Made by a program: the position numbers and the translations under genes
In this document: piece after piece, positions 52,501 through 60,937 of the stretch
How the letters are laid out: every line of letters starts with the position of its first letter
Position numbering within the stretch: position 1 is the first letter of the stretch
NCBI GenBank assembly: GCA_964458605.1
Contig: CAYWLS010000001.1
Location: 372,001-436,000, forward strand
Reading direction: 5' to 3'
Length of the DNA stretch: 64,000 nucleotides
From: JBBSNV01 sp964458605
GTDB lineage: Bacteria; Pseudomonadota; Alphaproteobacteria; Reyranellales; JAQSWP01
Notes under the pieces: generated by a model
Database searches by the model: none
The model's input: the letters and a program-made list of their open reading frames with translations, nothing else
Told to the model about the DNA's origin: nothing

Positions 52501-52620
52501 GTCGCTGACGATTACGCTCTGACCCCACACCATGGTCGGGGCGACGATGGCGGTAGCCACCAGCGCGCTACTGGACAGCAGCAGATGGCGCACACCGCGC
52601 GGACGATGGACGAAATGCAT
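49594..52620 (-). CDS. Autotransporter (type Va secretion) with beta-helical passenger
   Basis: 1008 residues. A signal peptide (about 1-33, HLLLSSSALVATAIVAP) is followed by a passenger with many short repeats of the form xVTNSGTIxx (for example GMVTNSGTVTGGNTGG, IVTNSGTIMAANAT), typical of a right-handed beta-helix. An autochaperone-like stretch (GNVLASAGRVAPGSSTTTL) follows, then a C-terminal beta-barrel of about 270 residues (WGAWMRGYGL onward) ending in phenylalanine (AGMRFEF). It should be displayed or released at the cell surface as adhesin or enzyme scaffold; no catalytic motif is seen. The start at 52620 is set by the signal peptide. Confidence 0.9.
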   Translation of the reverse strand: MHFVHRPRGVRHLLLSSSALVATAIVAPTMVWGQSVIVSDARTTEQNLDTLLPMGDPPTAQVTGTGSVIVPTINGTAISANAQAWTLTNDGTIGADGYGVHFGLGGTITNTNNINSQGAMQPGLTAIRIDGGFGMVTNSGTVTGGNTGGVVIDVTGSVTNQASGSIQAFADGVHIGGPGNLASTVAVAGRTGVVVNSGTIRSTGFNGIWLEQGGTVTNNGLVDAKSTAILIDHGTGSVTNSGTITGNAGISFGKVTTGTVTNTATGFINVGGFGINLAQSSASSIVTNAGSISAGDTGINLVGTGINQATGNIHGSYNGIWMSGSAASTLTNAGTITSSTHEAIEVDPNNSIVTNSGTIMAANATSGIWMQRGGTITNSGTIGSTSGLAINFVRNGGDQNYANTLILQTGSALMGNVDAGTGAAIDALILQGAGNEVASKFINFETLEMNGTDWTLSGDATFSASGQVTAGNLRVIGNITTPTLSVLGGGTLSGSGTVSGNVLASAGRVAPGSSTTTLTVAGGLTMDSESTFHVDLDSTSASLVHVTGQATLQSGHIDLSFAPGNYTSGTAYNVLHSDTSVSGTFLESTLAVGAFRFDVTYDSDDVFLTLARLAFAEVCAGRNQCAVGHALDRLGPIIPGDLGNVVDTLGLLDIPSQQAALASMAGDMHPTLALLALDGHALFGQSVSRRLADRRNAEQQSTSAGDGGTNIAMAGSHDGLLTASVPSDPATPWGAWMRGYGLVGKLNGDLDAAAANYFVGGLAAGIDRQFAPGLVAGLSFGYANTRADFAGSDTSGRIDSYDIGLYGSYQWAGFHLDAVASYAFLDNKTDRQIVVGDIVRQARASYHGQRYGLALEAGYDIELGGFSLQPVVAGQYIHLRQNAFHEDGAGGLDLDGKRTSADSLRGSIGLKLGTRFDAGGIALAPELRGRFEHEFLDTQVQTDVNFAGQPAAGQFTVVGATVPRDSVIVGGGLTALLSPWTTAFVDYDFKFNKDQKIHNLTAGMRFEF

Positions 52621-52778
52621 GACCCGACTCCCCAGGCAATTGCTGCGCGGAGCGTTTGCAGTCGGACAAGACCGCATGCGCTCGGGCGCGATCCGTCTGG
52701 AAAGTTACCGAGGCAAAACAAAACTTGCCCCGTCCGAACGGATGGGAATAGGCCGAATTCCTGTGGATCGCGAGCGTG

Positions 52779-54227
52779 TTACCGCCAGCGCGATGGCGCC
52801 ATTGGCTGCATCGAGGTGAAGTCGGGTTCAATCCCGACCGCAAAACCGGGACAATCGAGCGAGGCGATGTCCACTTTGCCGTCGACGATGTTCAGGCGGA
52901 CCACGCCGTCGGCATCCTTGTACAGCTTGGGATGCGCAGCGAGGTAGGCGATCTGCTCACCGCGCGGCCGGCCACTCATGCCGTTGATGAAATGGTGGCC
53001 GTTGCGTTCGACATGGGTCAGGCCAAGCAGCGCCACCAGAGCCATGTCCTGCTGCACCGAAATGCCGGGCAGGGTGGTCAGGTCCTCGGCCGACATGAAG
53101 TAAGGCTGGTGCTTGTGCTGCGCATTCCACATCGTGCAGCGCGCGCAGTTGATCAGCGACTTGTAGAAGCCTTTGCAATCCTTGCTCGACACCCCGACAT
53201 AGCCCAGCGCCCGGGCGCGCAAGAAGGCGTCGAGATCGCCGTCCGATTCGTCGATGATCACCGGACGCTTGGCGGCCAAAGGCGCGATGCTCTGGCTGAG
53301 CGCCGCCTGGCGCTTGATCGGCTGTTCGATGAACAGGATCGAATCGCGCAGCCGCTTCAGCTTCTTTTCCGCTTCGATCGCCTGCCACAGTCCCAGCACC
53401 TGGGCGGCGTCGCCGTATTGCTCGTTGCCGTCCAGGCTGACGTAGTATGCTCCTTCGATTCGATCAAGCACTCGGGCAATGGAACAGAGCCGCGCCACGT
53501 CCTTGACCACATCGCCGCCGACCTTGAGCTTGAAGTAACGCTGGCGATAGCCCGACACCACTTCCTCGAGCGTTTCGGGAAGGCCGTCGTCAACCCGTGC
53601 CCCGGGAGCCTGGTCGGCCGCCACGATCGGATCGAGCAGCCCGACCGTGTGGCGTACATGCAGCGACTTGAGCGGCCGCAGACCGGCCAGGAATTTGTCG
53701 AAGTCGAATCCCGCCAGATCCGGCGCCACGCTGCTGCCCGGCGCCATGCCTGTCAGGTTTAGCCGCATCATCTGATGGAACGACAGGCCGAGCAGCTTGC
53801 CCAGCGCATCGGCGACGCAGCGGTCGATCATCGCTGGGCCGTAGCTGGCGACCAGCGGCGGCAGCCGGTCGCGCGCGCCCTGGTCGAGCTGCGGCTGGTA
53901 GGCGGCGGCGAAGTGGCCGAACGCTGTCATGGCGCCATGCGACCGGTACAGGGCCGATGCGATCTCCAGTGCCCGCCGCAACTGGTCTAGGTTGTCCTCG
54001 TCGCTGATATCGGGATTCTTGTCGAACCACTTGGCGCCCAGCGCTTCGGCGGCGTAGCCCCATGCGGTGCTGCCGTCAGGCAGCTCGATGCGCGCCCGTG
54101 CCATGACCTGACGGCCATGGGTCACCGTAATGACGCCGAACCGGAACGGCATGCGCAACGTGTAAGGCCATTCGAAGAATTCGATCTGGCGCACCCGCAG
54201 CAGCGGGGCGGTCGTTACGCTCGCCAT
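52779..54227 (-). CDS. Enolase-superfamily protein (mandelate racemase-like C-terminal domain), 482 aa
   Basis: A long enolase-superfamily protein (usual 370-420). The KxK motif is K233-K235 (YFKLKVGGD), with D266 (VSLDGNEQY), E301 (FIEQPIK), IIDESDGD at 324-331 and K349/K352 (SSKDCKG). This is close to the mandelate racemase layout, with a variant second half containing MWNAQHKHQPYFMSAEDL. It is last in a three-gene minus-strand operon and its start overlaps the upstream TIM-barrel gene by 13 bp. It probably dehydrates or epimerises a sugar acid. The exact subfamily is not recognised. Confidence 0.8.
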   Translation of the reverse strand: MASVTTAPLLRVRQIEFFEWPYTLRMPFRFGVITVTHGRQVMARARIELPDGSTAWGYAAEALGAKWFDKNPDISDEDNLDQLRRALEIASALYRSHGAMTAFGHFAAAYQPQLDQGARDRLPPLVASYGPAMIDRCVADALGKLLGLSFHQMMRLNLTGMAPGSSVAPDLAGFDFDKFLAGLRPLKSLHVRHTVGLLDPIVAADQAPGARVDDGLPETLEEVVSGYRQRYFKLKVGGDVVKDVARLCSIARVLDRIEGAYYVSLDGNEQYGDAAQVLGLWQAIEAEKKLKRLRDSILFIEQPIKRQAALSQSIAPLAAKRPVIIDESDGDLDAFLRARALGYVGVSSKDCKGFYKSLINCARCTMWNAQHKHQPYFMSAEDLTTLPGISVQQDMALVALLGLTHVERNGHHFINGMSGRPRGEQIAYLAAHPKLYKDADGVVRLNIVDGKVDIASLDCPGFAVGIEPDFTSMQPMAPSRWR

Positions 54228-55069
54228 GACAGACTCTCCTCGATGCCGCGCAGATAGCCGATGGCGCGCGCCGCCGACCCGGCGCCGTCGGGCCGGTACT
54301 CGAACGGCTCGACCGCGGCCCAGCCTTGGTAGTTGTTGCGATGCAGGGCGGCCAGGACAGGCGCGAAGCGTACCGCACCTTGTCCAGGTCCGCGACGATT
54401 GCGATCGTTGAACTGGATGTGGGCCACGAGATCGGTCTGCAGCCACTGGTCGATCAAGGTCTCGAGCGGCCGGTCTTCAGTGATCGATGCCGCCGAACAA
54501 TCGATCATGGTGCGCACATGGTCGTTGCCGATCTGGCGCACCAGCTCTGCCGCCTCGTGCAGGCGGTTGATGAAATTGCAGTCGGGCGGCGCCAGCGGTT
54601 CGATGCAATAGGTGACGCCCGCCCTGGCGGCATCCTCGGCGATCGCGGCGAAAGCTTCGCGGCCACGCCGCCGGGCTGCGTCGGCCGCGCCGTCCTTGTC
54701 CTCGGCGCCTTCGGGGACGCGCCGCTGCCCGGGCGAGCCGTGCACCAGCACCTGGCCGCCCAGCTCGGCGCACAGGTCGATCAGCCGACGCATGACATCC
54801 AGTGTGCGGGCGCGGACCGCGGGATCGGCTGCCGTGATCGACAGATGTGGCGGCTTGATCAGCAGCCAGTGCAGGCCCGACACGGCAATGCCGGCGTCGC
54901 TGGCGGCGCGCCGGATGGCGGCGCGATGGTTGGCACCCATCAGATGGGGATTTTCGTCGAGCGTGAAGGGCGCCACTTCCAGGCCGTCATAGCCCAGCGT
55001 AGCCGCGTAATCGCATTGGCGCGCGAACTCGAGATGGCCAAGCACTTCGTTGCATAGCGCAAACCGCAT
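54215..55069 (-). CDS. Sugar-phosphate isomerase/epimerase-family (xylose isomerase-like TIM barrel) protein
   Basis: A 284-residue AP-endonuclease-2/xylose-isomerase-like barrel. Motifs are RFALCNEVLGHLEFA, LGYDGLEVAPF, YCIEPLAPPDCNFINRL (with a metal-ligand glutamate), VRTMIDCSAASI, VAHIQFNDRNRRGPG and WAAVEPFEYRPDG. Such proteins interconvert ketoses and related acids. It lies between a dehydrogenase gene (11 bp upstream) and the enolase-like gene, a combination typical of sugar or inositol-like catabolism. Confidence 0.85.
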   Translation of the reverse strand: MRFALCNEVLGHLEFARQCDYAATLGYDGLEVAPFTLDENPHLMGANHRAAIRRAASDAGIAVSGLHWLLIKPPHLSITAADPAVRARTLDVMRRLIDLCAELGGQVLVHGSPGQRRVPEGAEDKDGAADAARRRGREAFAAIAEDAARAGVTYCIEPLAPPDCNFINRLHEAAELVRQIGNDHVRTMIDCSAASITEDRPLETLIDQWLQTDLVAHIQFNDRNRRGPGQGAVRFAPVLAALHRNNYQGWAAVEPFEYRPDGAGSAARAIGYLRGIEESLSWRA

Positions 55070-55080
55070 CGTCGTTCTCC

Positions 55081-56112
55081 TTATGCGCCGGCATCCAGGC
55101 CGACGGCCTGTCCGGTGGCGGCCGACCGCGCGGCCGCTTCCAGGATCTGCGCCATCGCGACCCCGCCGTCCAATCCGTCATCGCCGGATTTCTCGCCGCT
55201 GTCGATGGCTTTGAGGAAATCGGCCAGTTCCGACGTCACCACCGCAAGCGGGGTGGCGGCTGGCGCGTCTATCGACTGCGGCGGCGACAATTGCGGCAGC
55301 CAGGTTCCTTCGCGCTCGACATGGGCGGCCGCCCGGTAGGTCATGGTTTCGCCGGCATAGTCGATCTCGGCCACGCCGGCACCGCCGCTTATTGCTATTT
55401 CCTTTGACGTCACGGCGCCTGGCACCACCGCGTCCGGCCAGCGCCCGGGCTGGATGTAGCCGGTTTCGATATGCGCCACCGCGCCGCCTGGGAAATGCAG
55501 AACGACCAGGGCGAAGTCCTCCAGGCCGCGGCCGAAATGATCGCGCGTGACGGCATAGAGGCTGGCCGGCTGCTGGCCAATCAGCCAGGTGAACAGGTCG
55601 ATGAAATGCACCGCATCGTTGAGCAGGGCGCCGGAATCGGCCCGCGTGCGCTTCAATCCGGCGAACCGTCCGGTGAGAATCCGCAGCCGGCCCAGGGCGC
55701 CATCCGCCAGCAGCCGGCGCAGGGCCATCGTCTTGGGGTGATAGCGGAAGAAATAGCCGCCACGCACCACGCACCCCTTGCGCAGGGCGCGCGCCGCCAG
55801 ATCGCGGGCCTGGGCCGGATTGGCGACCATCGGCTTCTCGATCAGCACCGCCTTGCCCGCATCCAGCGCGGCTGCGGCAATGGCGTGGTGGGTGTCGCTG
55901 GGCGTGACGATATCGACCGCATCGCATCGTGCCAGCGCCGGGGCGAAATCGGCCACCGGCTCGATATTGCCGGCGATCGCCAGCGCCGCCGCCCGCGCCT
56001 GGGGCCGCGGATCGGCGAGCACGAGGCTGGAGCTCAGGCCCAGCGCCTGCCAGGCGCGCAGATGCGTCTCGCCGAACGCGCCATAGCCGATCTGCAGAAT
56101 CCGGCGCGTCAT
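55081..56112 (-). CDS. Gfo/Idh/MocA-family NAD(P)-dependent oxidoreductase
   Basis: A 343-residue dehydrogenase with an N-terminal Rossmann domain (ILQIGYGAFGETHLRAW; VDIVTPSDTHHAIAAAALDA) and the family EKP motif in VLIEKPMVANPAQA. The C-terminal domain has GALLNDAVHFIDLFTWLIG, containing the usual active-site D-x-x-x-H. It oxidises a cyclic polyol or sugar. It heads the minus-strand operon and is divergent from tctC across 170 bp that contain a TetR-type palindrome. Confidence 0.88.
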   Translation of the reverse strand: MTRRILQIGYGAFGETHLRAWQALGLSSSLVLADPRPQARAAALAIAGNIEPVADFAPALARCDAVDIVTPSDTHHAIAAAALDAGKAVLIEKPMVANPAQARDLAARALRKGCVVRGGYFFRYHPKTMALRRLLADGALGRLRILTGRFAGLKRTRADSGALLNDAVHFIDLFTWLIGQQPASLYAVTRDHFGRGLEDFALVVLHFPGGAVAHIETGYIQPGRWPDAVVPGAVTSKEIAISGGAGVAEIDYAGETMTYRAAAHVEREGTWLPQLSPPQSIDAPAATPLAVVTSELADFLKAIDSGEKSGDDGLDGGVAMAQILEAAARSAATGQAVGLDAGA

Positions 56113-56164
56113 GCCCGATGCCGCCGCCGGTTGGCGCCGGTCCACCGCCGGGCCGGCTGGTTTG

Positions 56165-56193
56165 TTGACACGTTTTGTGGCCGCCTCTATCGT
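56165..56193 (+). promoter_or_regulatory. Candidate sigma-70 promoter of the tct operon
   Basis: A perfect -35 box TTGACA (56165-56170) is followed after 17 bp by TATCGT (56188-56193). The predicted start point near 56200 falls at the first base of the TetR-type operator at 56199-56214, the expected arrangement for repression. Confidence 0.6.
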
Positions 56194-56198
56194 CGCAA

Positions 56199-56214
56199 GT
56201 AACCAGTTGGTTAT
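56199..56214. promoter_or_regulatory. Candidate TetR operator, copy 1 (tctC promoter)
   Basis: GTAACCAGTTGGTTAT is near-identical to 63519-63534 (14 of 16) and similar to 60885-60900. Arms GTAACC and GGTTAT surround four bases. It overlaps the predicted transcription start of tctC and lies 86 bp upstream of the divergent Gfo/Idh gene, so it could control both directions. Confidence 0.7.
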
Positions 56215-56282
56215 TTCGTACCGATCAAGAGTGCGCGTGTAAAGCGCAGGGAAACGACCACGCAGGGGAGAGGGAGATCAGC

Positions 56283-57305
56283 ATGAAATTGTTTCGCATC
56301 GCGACCGTCGCGGCGGCGCTGGCCGGCACGGCGTTGCTGGCCGGCACGGCCTCGGCCGAGGACTATCCGTGGAAGCCGACTAAGCCGGTGACGTTGATCG
56401 TGCCGTGGGCGGCGGGCGGCTCGACCGACCAGATGGCCCGCATCGTGGCGGCCGAAGTCGAATCCGAACTCGGCCAGAAGTTCGTGGTAGTCAACCAGCC
56501 CGGTGCCTCGGGCTCGATCGGCACCAAGAACGTGCTGGATGCGCCGCATGACGGTTACACCTGGGCAGCTGGCGCAGCGGCCGACGTCGGCACCTACAAG
56601 GTGCTGGGCCTGCTCGATACCAAGCTGTCCGACTGGGCGCTGTTCTTCGGTGTCGCCAATGTCGGCGTCATCGCGGTCAACCCGGGCGCGCCGTACAAGG
56701 ATTTCGGCCAGTTGCTCGATGCCTTCAAGAAGGACGGCAAGGACATCTCCGTGGCGACCGCCGGCATTTCTTCCGCCGGCCACAACACCATGGAAATGCT
56801 TCGCGCCGCGACCGGCATCACCTATCGCCATGTCACCTATGACGGCGGCAATCCGGCGGTGATCGCCGCGGTTTCGGGCGAGACCCCGGTGGTCAGCCAG
56901 CTGCTGGTCGAGATGTCGGAGATGATCAAGGGCAAGAAGCTGATCCCGCTGGCGGTGCTGAACGACAAGCCTGTCACGCTGGATGGCTATGGCGAGATAC
57001 CGCCGATCACCAAGTGGGTGCCCAACATGGTGGCGCCGGTCAACTACTTCGGCATCTGGGTGCCCAAGGACGCGCCGCCGGAAGTGATCAAGACCATGAC
57101 CATGGTGTGGCAGAAGAAGATCGCCAACTCCGACGCGGTCAAGAAATATGCCGCCTCGCGCAGTGCGGTGTTCGCCCCGCTGTATGGCCAGGAAGCCTAT
57201 GACGGCGCCATGAAGATGGTGACCCAGACGGCGTGGCTGTATTTCGACGGCGGCAAGGCCAAGGTATCGCCCGATACGGTGGGCATTCCGCGCTCCGCCA
57301 AGTAG
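56283..57305 (+). CDS. tctC: Tripartite tricarboxylate transporter substrate-binding protein TctC
   Basis: A 340-residue periplasmic binding protein with a signal peptide (FRIATVAAALAGTALLAGTA, cleavage after ASA). It has the family start KPVTLIVPWAAGGSTDQMAR, the VVNQPGASGSIGTK loop and the C-terminal WVPKDAPPEVIKTM. GGGGAGAGGGAG precedes ATG 56283. The ligand is a carboxylate; the neighbouring sugar-acid genes suggest what class. Confidence 0.92.
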   Translation: MKLFRIATVAAALAGTALLAGTASAEDYPWKPTKPVTLIVPWAAGGSTDQMARIVAAEVESELGQKFVVVNQPGASGSIGTKNVLDAPHDGYTWAAGAAADVGTYKVLGLLDTKLSDWALFFGVANVGVIAVNPGAPYKDFGQLLDAFKKDGKDISVATAGISSAGHNTMEMLRAATGITYRHVTYDGGNPAVIAAVSGETPVVSQLLVEMSEMIKGKKLIPLAVLNDKPVTLDGYGEIPPITKWVPNMVAPVNYFGIWVPKDAPPEVIKTMTMVWQKKIANSDAVKKYAASRSAVFAPLYGQEAYDGAMKMVTQTAWLYFDGGKAKVSPDTVGIPRSAK

Positions 57306-57313
57306 CCAATCGA

Positions 57314-57342
57314 TCGGCGCCGATCCCCCGGATCGGCGCCGA
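57314..57342 (+). promoter_or_regulatory. Intercistronic hairpin between tctC and tctB
   Basis: TCGGCGCCGATC and GATCGGCGCCGA form a perfect 12-bp stem with a 5-base loop, 8 bp after the tctC stop. No T-run follows. It probably stabilises the tctC message or partly attenuates the permease genes, as do the hairpins after dctP and the PotD-like gene. Confidence 0.6.
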
Positions 57343-57363
57343 CGCATTTCGAGAGTTCGCATC

Positions 57364-57906
57364 GTGGCGGAAAACACCCCAGCATCGCATGTCACGCCGC
57401 CGCCGTCGGCGCGCACCGACCTGATTACCGCCACCGTGTTCTTCGCCTTCGGCGTGGCGGTGATCTACCTCTCCTGGCAGATGCCGACCTTCGTCGACGT
57501 CGGCGGTACGCCTTTTACGGCACCGGGCATCGTGCCCGGTTTCCACGGAACGGTGATCGCCTTGTTGGCCATAGCCTTCGGCATTCGGTCGATCTATCGC
57601 GGCGCATTGCAGCCGGGCGGTGGCAAGCCGGTGATCGAGGGTGAGTTGCCCAAGATCAGCCTGGTGCGACTGGCCATCGCAGTCGCCCTGTGCCTGGTAT
57701 TCTCGCTGGTGCTGGTGACGCGGATGCCGTTCTGGCTGGCCGTCGGCCTGTTCGTCACCGCCTTCATCGTCATCTTTGAATGGCCGCAGCCGGCGACGCG
57801 CGCCAAACGCATCCGACGCGTCGTCACGGCAGCGCTGGTTGGCGCTGCCGCCGGCGGTTTCATGGTCGTCGTGTTCCAGGAAATCTTCCTGGTCCGCTTG
57901 CCCTGA
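57364..57906 (+). CDS. tctB: Tripartite tricarboxylate transporter small permease TctB
   Basis: A 180-residue membrane protein with four hydrophobic segments (LITATVFFAFGVAVIYLSW, GTVIALLAIAFGIRSIY, LVRLAIAVALCLVFSLVLV, ALVGAAAGGFMVVVFQEIF), the usual TctB layout and size. The start is GTG 57364. It is followed by tctA after 13 bp. Confidence 0.88.
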   Translation: MAENTPASHVTPPPSARTDLITATVFFAFGVAVIYLSWQMPTFVDVGGTPFTAPGIVPGFHGTVIALLAIAFGIRSIYRGALQPGGGKPVIEGELPKISLVRLAIAVALCLVFSLVLVTRMPFWLAVGLFVTAFIVIFEWPQPATRAKRIRRVVTAALVGAAAGGFMVVVFQEIFLVRLP

Positions 57907-57919
57907 TCGAGGTCCCGTC

Positions 57920-59443
57920 ATGCTTTCCAACCTCGAAATGCTGGGCAATTCCTTCGCCGGCTTCGCCAACTTCCATACGCTGATCTACGTGCTGGGCGCC
58001 ACCCTGCTGGGCATCGTCATCGGCGCGCTGCCCGGCCTGACCGCCACCATGGGCGTGGCGCTGATGACCACGCTGACCTACAGCATGGAAAACAACTCGG
58101 CGATCCTGGTGCTGATCTGCATCTATGTCGGCGCCATCTATGGCGGCAGCCGCAGCGCCATCCTGCTCAACATTCCCGGCACGCCGGCCAGCGCCTGCTC
58201 GACACTCGACGGCTTCCCGCTGGCGCGCAAGGGCATGGCGGGCCGCGCCATGGGCATCTCGACCAGCGGCTCATGGCTGGGCACCTTGTTCGGCACCTTG
58301 TGCGTGGCGCTGCTGACGCCGGTGCTGGGCAATCTGGCGCTGACTTTCGGCTCCTACGAATTCTTCTGGGTCGCCGTCTTCGGCATCGTGGTGGCGGGCT
58401 CGCTGAGCGGCGGCGACGCGCTCAAGGGCTATATTGCGGGCTTTCTGGGCCTGTTCATCTCCTCGATCGGCCAGGAAACCAATCACGCCTATGCCCGATT
58501 CGCTTTCGGCAGCACCGATCTGGCCGGCGGCATCGGCCTGCTGCCGGCGCTGGTCGGCTGCTTCGGCGTCGCCGAGGTGCTGCAGGTCATGCAGGGCCCG
58601 GCCTTCAAGATCGTCAGCAACAAGGTCGACTCGGTCATTCCCCGCATCAAGGACGTGACCCAATACTGGCGCACCATTTTGCGCTCGGGCGCGATCGGCA
58701 CCTTCATCGGCATCATGCCTGGGCTGGGCGAGGATATTGCTGCCTGGACCTCCTATGCCGCCGCCAAGCGCGGCAGCAAGGAGAAGGAGCAGTTCGGCAA
58801 GGGCTCGATCGAGGGCCTGATGTCGGCCGAGACCGGCGAAAGCGCCTGCGTGCCTGGCGCCATCATCCCGGTGCTGACCCTGGCGGTGCCGGGGTCGGCG
58901 CCGGCGGCGGTGCTGTTGGCCGCCATGCTGATCCACGGACTCAACCCGGGGCCGATGCTGATGGTATCGACGCCCAATTTCATTTTCGACATCGTGGCGA
59001 TGCTGATGATCGCCGACATGACCAAGCTGTTCTTCGGCCTGACCCTGGTGCGGCCGCTATTGTGGATCCTGCTGGTGCCGCGCGAGCGGCTGATGCCGAT
59101 CGTGTTCGTTCTGTGCACGATCGGCGCCTACGCTATCACTTCCCGCGTGTTCGACATCTATGTGATGCTGTTCTTCGGCTTCCTGGGCTACATCCTGCGC
59201 GAGCTGAAATTCCCCATGGCACCGCTCATCCTGGGCCTGGTGCTGGGTGATCTGCTGGACAAGAACCTGCTGCGCGGTCTGAGCCTGTCGAGCGGCGACG
59301 TGGCGCCGTTCTTCACTCGGCCGATCAGCGCGGTGCTCGCGCTGATGACGCTCCTGGCCGTGCTGTGGTCGGTGCCGGTCGTTCATCGCCAGGTCATGGC
59401 GGGCGTGCGCCGGCTCGATTGGCGTCGCAAGCGCGCCGCCTGA
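57920..59443 (+). CDS. tctA: Tripartite tricarboxylate transporter large permease TctA
   Basis: A 507-residue permease with about twelve hydrophobic segments. Hallmarks are GIVIGALPGLTATMGVALM, YVGAIYGGSRSAILLNIPGT, FIGIMPGLGEDIAAWTSYA and SGESACVPGAIIPVLTLAVP (here TGESACVPGAII). It completes the TctCBA transporter. It converges on the amidase gene, 13 bp apart. Confidence 0.93.
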   Translation: MLSNLEMLGNSFAGFANFHTLIYVLGATLLGIVIGALPGLTATMGVALMTTLTYSMENNSAILVLICIYVGAIYGGSRSAILLNIPGTPASACSTLDGFPLARKGMAGRAMGISTSGSWLGTLFGTLCVALLTPVLGNLALTFGSYEFFWVAVFGIVVAGSLSGGDALKGYIAGFLGLFISSIGQETNHAYARFAFGSTDLAGGIGLLPALVGCFGVAEVLQVMQGPAFKIVSNKVDSVIPRIKDVTQYWRTILRSGAIGTFIGIMPGLGEDIAAWTSYAAAKRGSKEKEQFGKGSIEGLMSAETGESACVPGAIIPVLTLAVPGSAPAAVLLAAMLIHGLNPGPMLMVSTPNFIFDIVAMLMIADMTKLFFGLTLVRPLLWILLVPRERLMPIVFVLCTIGAYAITSRVFDIYVMLFFGFLGYILRELKFPMAPLILGLVLGDLLDKNLLRGLSLSSGDVAPFFTRPISAVLALMTLLAVLWSVPVVHRQVMAGVRRLDWRRKRAA

Positions 59444-59456
59444 GACTGTGGCGCGC

Positions 59457-60875
59457 TCAGGCGTGCAGCTTGGGCAGGCGAGTTGCCCAGGGGCGGGCGG
59501 CCTCGAGTTGCGAGGCGAGGCGCAACAACATGTCCTCCGCACCATAGCGGCCGACCATCTGCACGCCGACCGGCAGCGCCTGCGCGGTCCAGTTCAGCGG
59601 CAGCGACATCGCAGGCTGTCCGGTGATGTTGAACAGCTTGGTGAACGGCGCAAAACTGAAGGTTTGACGCAGGAATCCGGCGCCGTCCGCGGTGTCGGTG
59701 GACAGCGCGCCGAGTTTGGGCGGCAGTGCCGCCAAGGTTGGCGTCAGCAGGGCGTCGTACTGCTCGAAGAACGGCGCCACCGCGCGGCCGGCACGATGGA
59801 AGGCCTGGACGCTCCGCAGATAGGTCGCCGCGTTTTGGCGACGGCCGTGCTCCGCCAATGCCCAGGTCACGCCTTCGAAGTCCTCGGCGGCGAATCGGCG
59901 GCCGGCGGCGCGCAGATCCATCACCACGGCGGTCTGTACCGCCATGACGACGTAGAACGCCTCGTCGAGCGTCGGCCAATCGGCCTGGGGTGCGGCGGGT
60001 TCGACCACATGACCCAGCCCCTGCAGCAGCGCGATCGCATCGTCGAAAGCGTCGCGGCATTCGCGCTGGATATCGCCGCCGCCAGGCGGCTCGGCGCTGG
60101 CGGCGATGCGCAGCCGGCCGACCGGAGCGCCGATCTCCTGCAGATAGGGCCGGGCAGGGGGCGGAGCGGCATAGGGATCGCCGGGCAGCGAGCCGCAACT
60201 GGCGTCGAGCAATGCTGCGCTGTCCCGAACGCTGATACTCAAGACATGCTCGTTGGCGGCGCCGGCCAGCCCCTCGCCGTTGGGTGCAAAGGAGATGCGA
60301 CCCCGGCTGGGCTTCAGACCGAAGATGCCGCAGGCCGAAGCCGGGATGCGGATCGAGCCGCCGCCGTCGGTGGCGTGCGCCGCCGGGACCATGCGCGCGG
60401 CCACTGCGGCGGCGCTGCCGCCGCTGGAGCCGCCGGGAGAACGCGTCGGGTCCCAGGGATTTCGCGTCGGTCCGAAATGGCGTGGTTCGCTGCTGGCGGC
60501 GATGGCGAACTCCGAGCTGTTGGTCTTGCCCACGATGGCCAGGCCCGCCCGGCGATAGCGCGCCACCAGCTCGCTATCGACCGGCGCCGGATCGGCCGCG
60601 AAGAATTTGCTGCCGGCCGAACTCGGCACGCCTTTGAACTGGGCCAGGAAATCCTTGAGCAGGAACGGCACGCCGGCCAGCGGGCCTTGCGCTGCAGCGG
60701 CTGCGGCGCGGCCCTGCACGAACATCGGCACGGTGACGGCGTTGAGTTGCGGATTGATGCGCTCGATCGCGGCGATGGCCGCTTCGACCGCTTCGCCGGG
60801 TGCGATTTCGCGGCGTGCGATCAGCCCGGCCAGCGCGACCGCATCCGTTTTTCGGTATTCCTCGGCGGAGAGCAT
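59457..60875 (-). CDS. Amidase-signature family amidase
   Basis: A 472-residue amidase. The Ser-cisSer-Lys triad is visible: lysine in VPFLLKDFLAQ, the signature SPGGSSGGSAAAVAARMVP, and the nucleophile region TDGGGSIRIPASACGIFGLK. It hydrolyses an amide to acid and ammonia. The start at 60875 (MLSAEEYRKTDAVAL) gives the usual N-terminus; the ribosome site is weak. A TetR-type palindrome lies only 9 bp upstream. It is divergent from the epimerase gene. Confidence 0.9.
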   Translation of the reverse strand: MLSAEEYRKTDAVALAGLIARREIAPGEAVEAAIAAIERINPQLNAVTVPMFVQGRAAAAAAQGPLAGVPFLLKDFLAQFKGVPSSAGSKFFAADPAPVDSELVARYRRAGLAIVGKTNSSEFAIAASSEPRHFGPTRNPWDPTRSPGGSSGGSAAAVAARMVPAAHATDGGGSIRIPASACGIFGLKPSRGRISFAPNGEGLAGAANEHVLSISVRDSAALLDASCGSLPGDPYAAPPPARPYLQEIGAPVGRLRIAASAEPPGGGDIQRECRDAFDDAIALLQGLGHVVEPAAPQADWPTLDEAFYVVMAVQTAVVMDLRAAGRRFAAEDFEGVTWALAEHGRRQNAATYLRSVQAFHRAGRAVAPFFEQYDALLTPTLAALPPKLGALSTDTADGAGFLRQTFSFAPFTKLFNITGQPAMSLPLNWTAQALPVGVQMVGRYGAEDMLLRLASQLEAARPWATRLPKLHA

Positions 60876-60884
60876 CGACGGGAA

Positions 60885-60900
60885 GTATCCAATTGGTTAC
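60885..60900. promoter_or_regulatory. Candidate TetR operator, copy 2 (amidase/epimerase divergent promoter)
   Basis: GTATCCAATTGGTTAC agrees with the 63519 copy at 13 of 16 bases. It lies in the 62-bp gap between the divergent amidase and epimerase starts, so one repressor site could control both genes. Confidence 0.65.
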
Positions 60901-60937
60901 TTTTGTGAAGCCTAGCACGCGTTCCAGGGAAACGGCC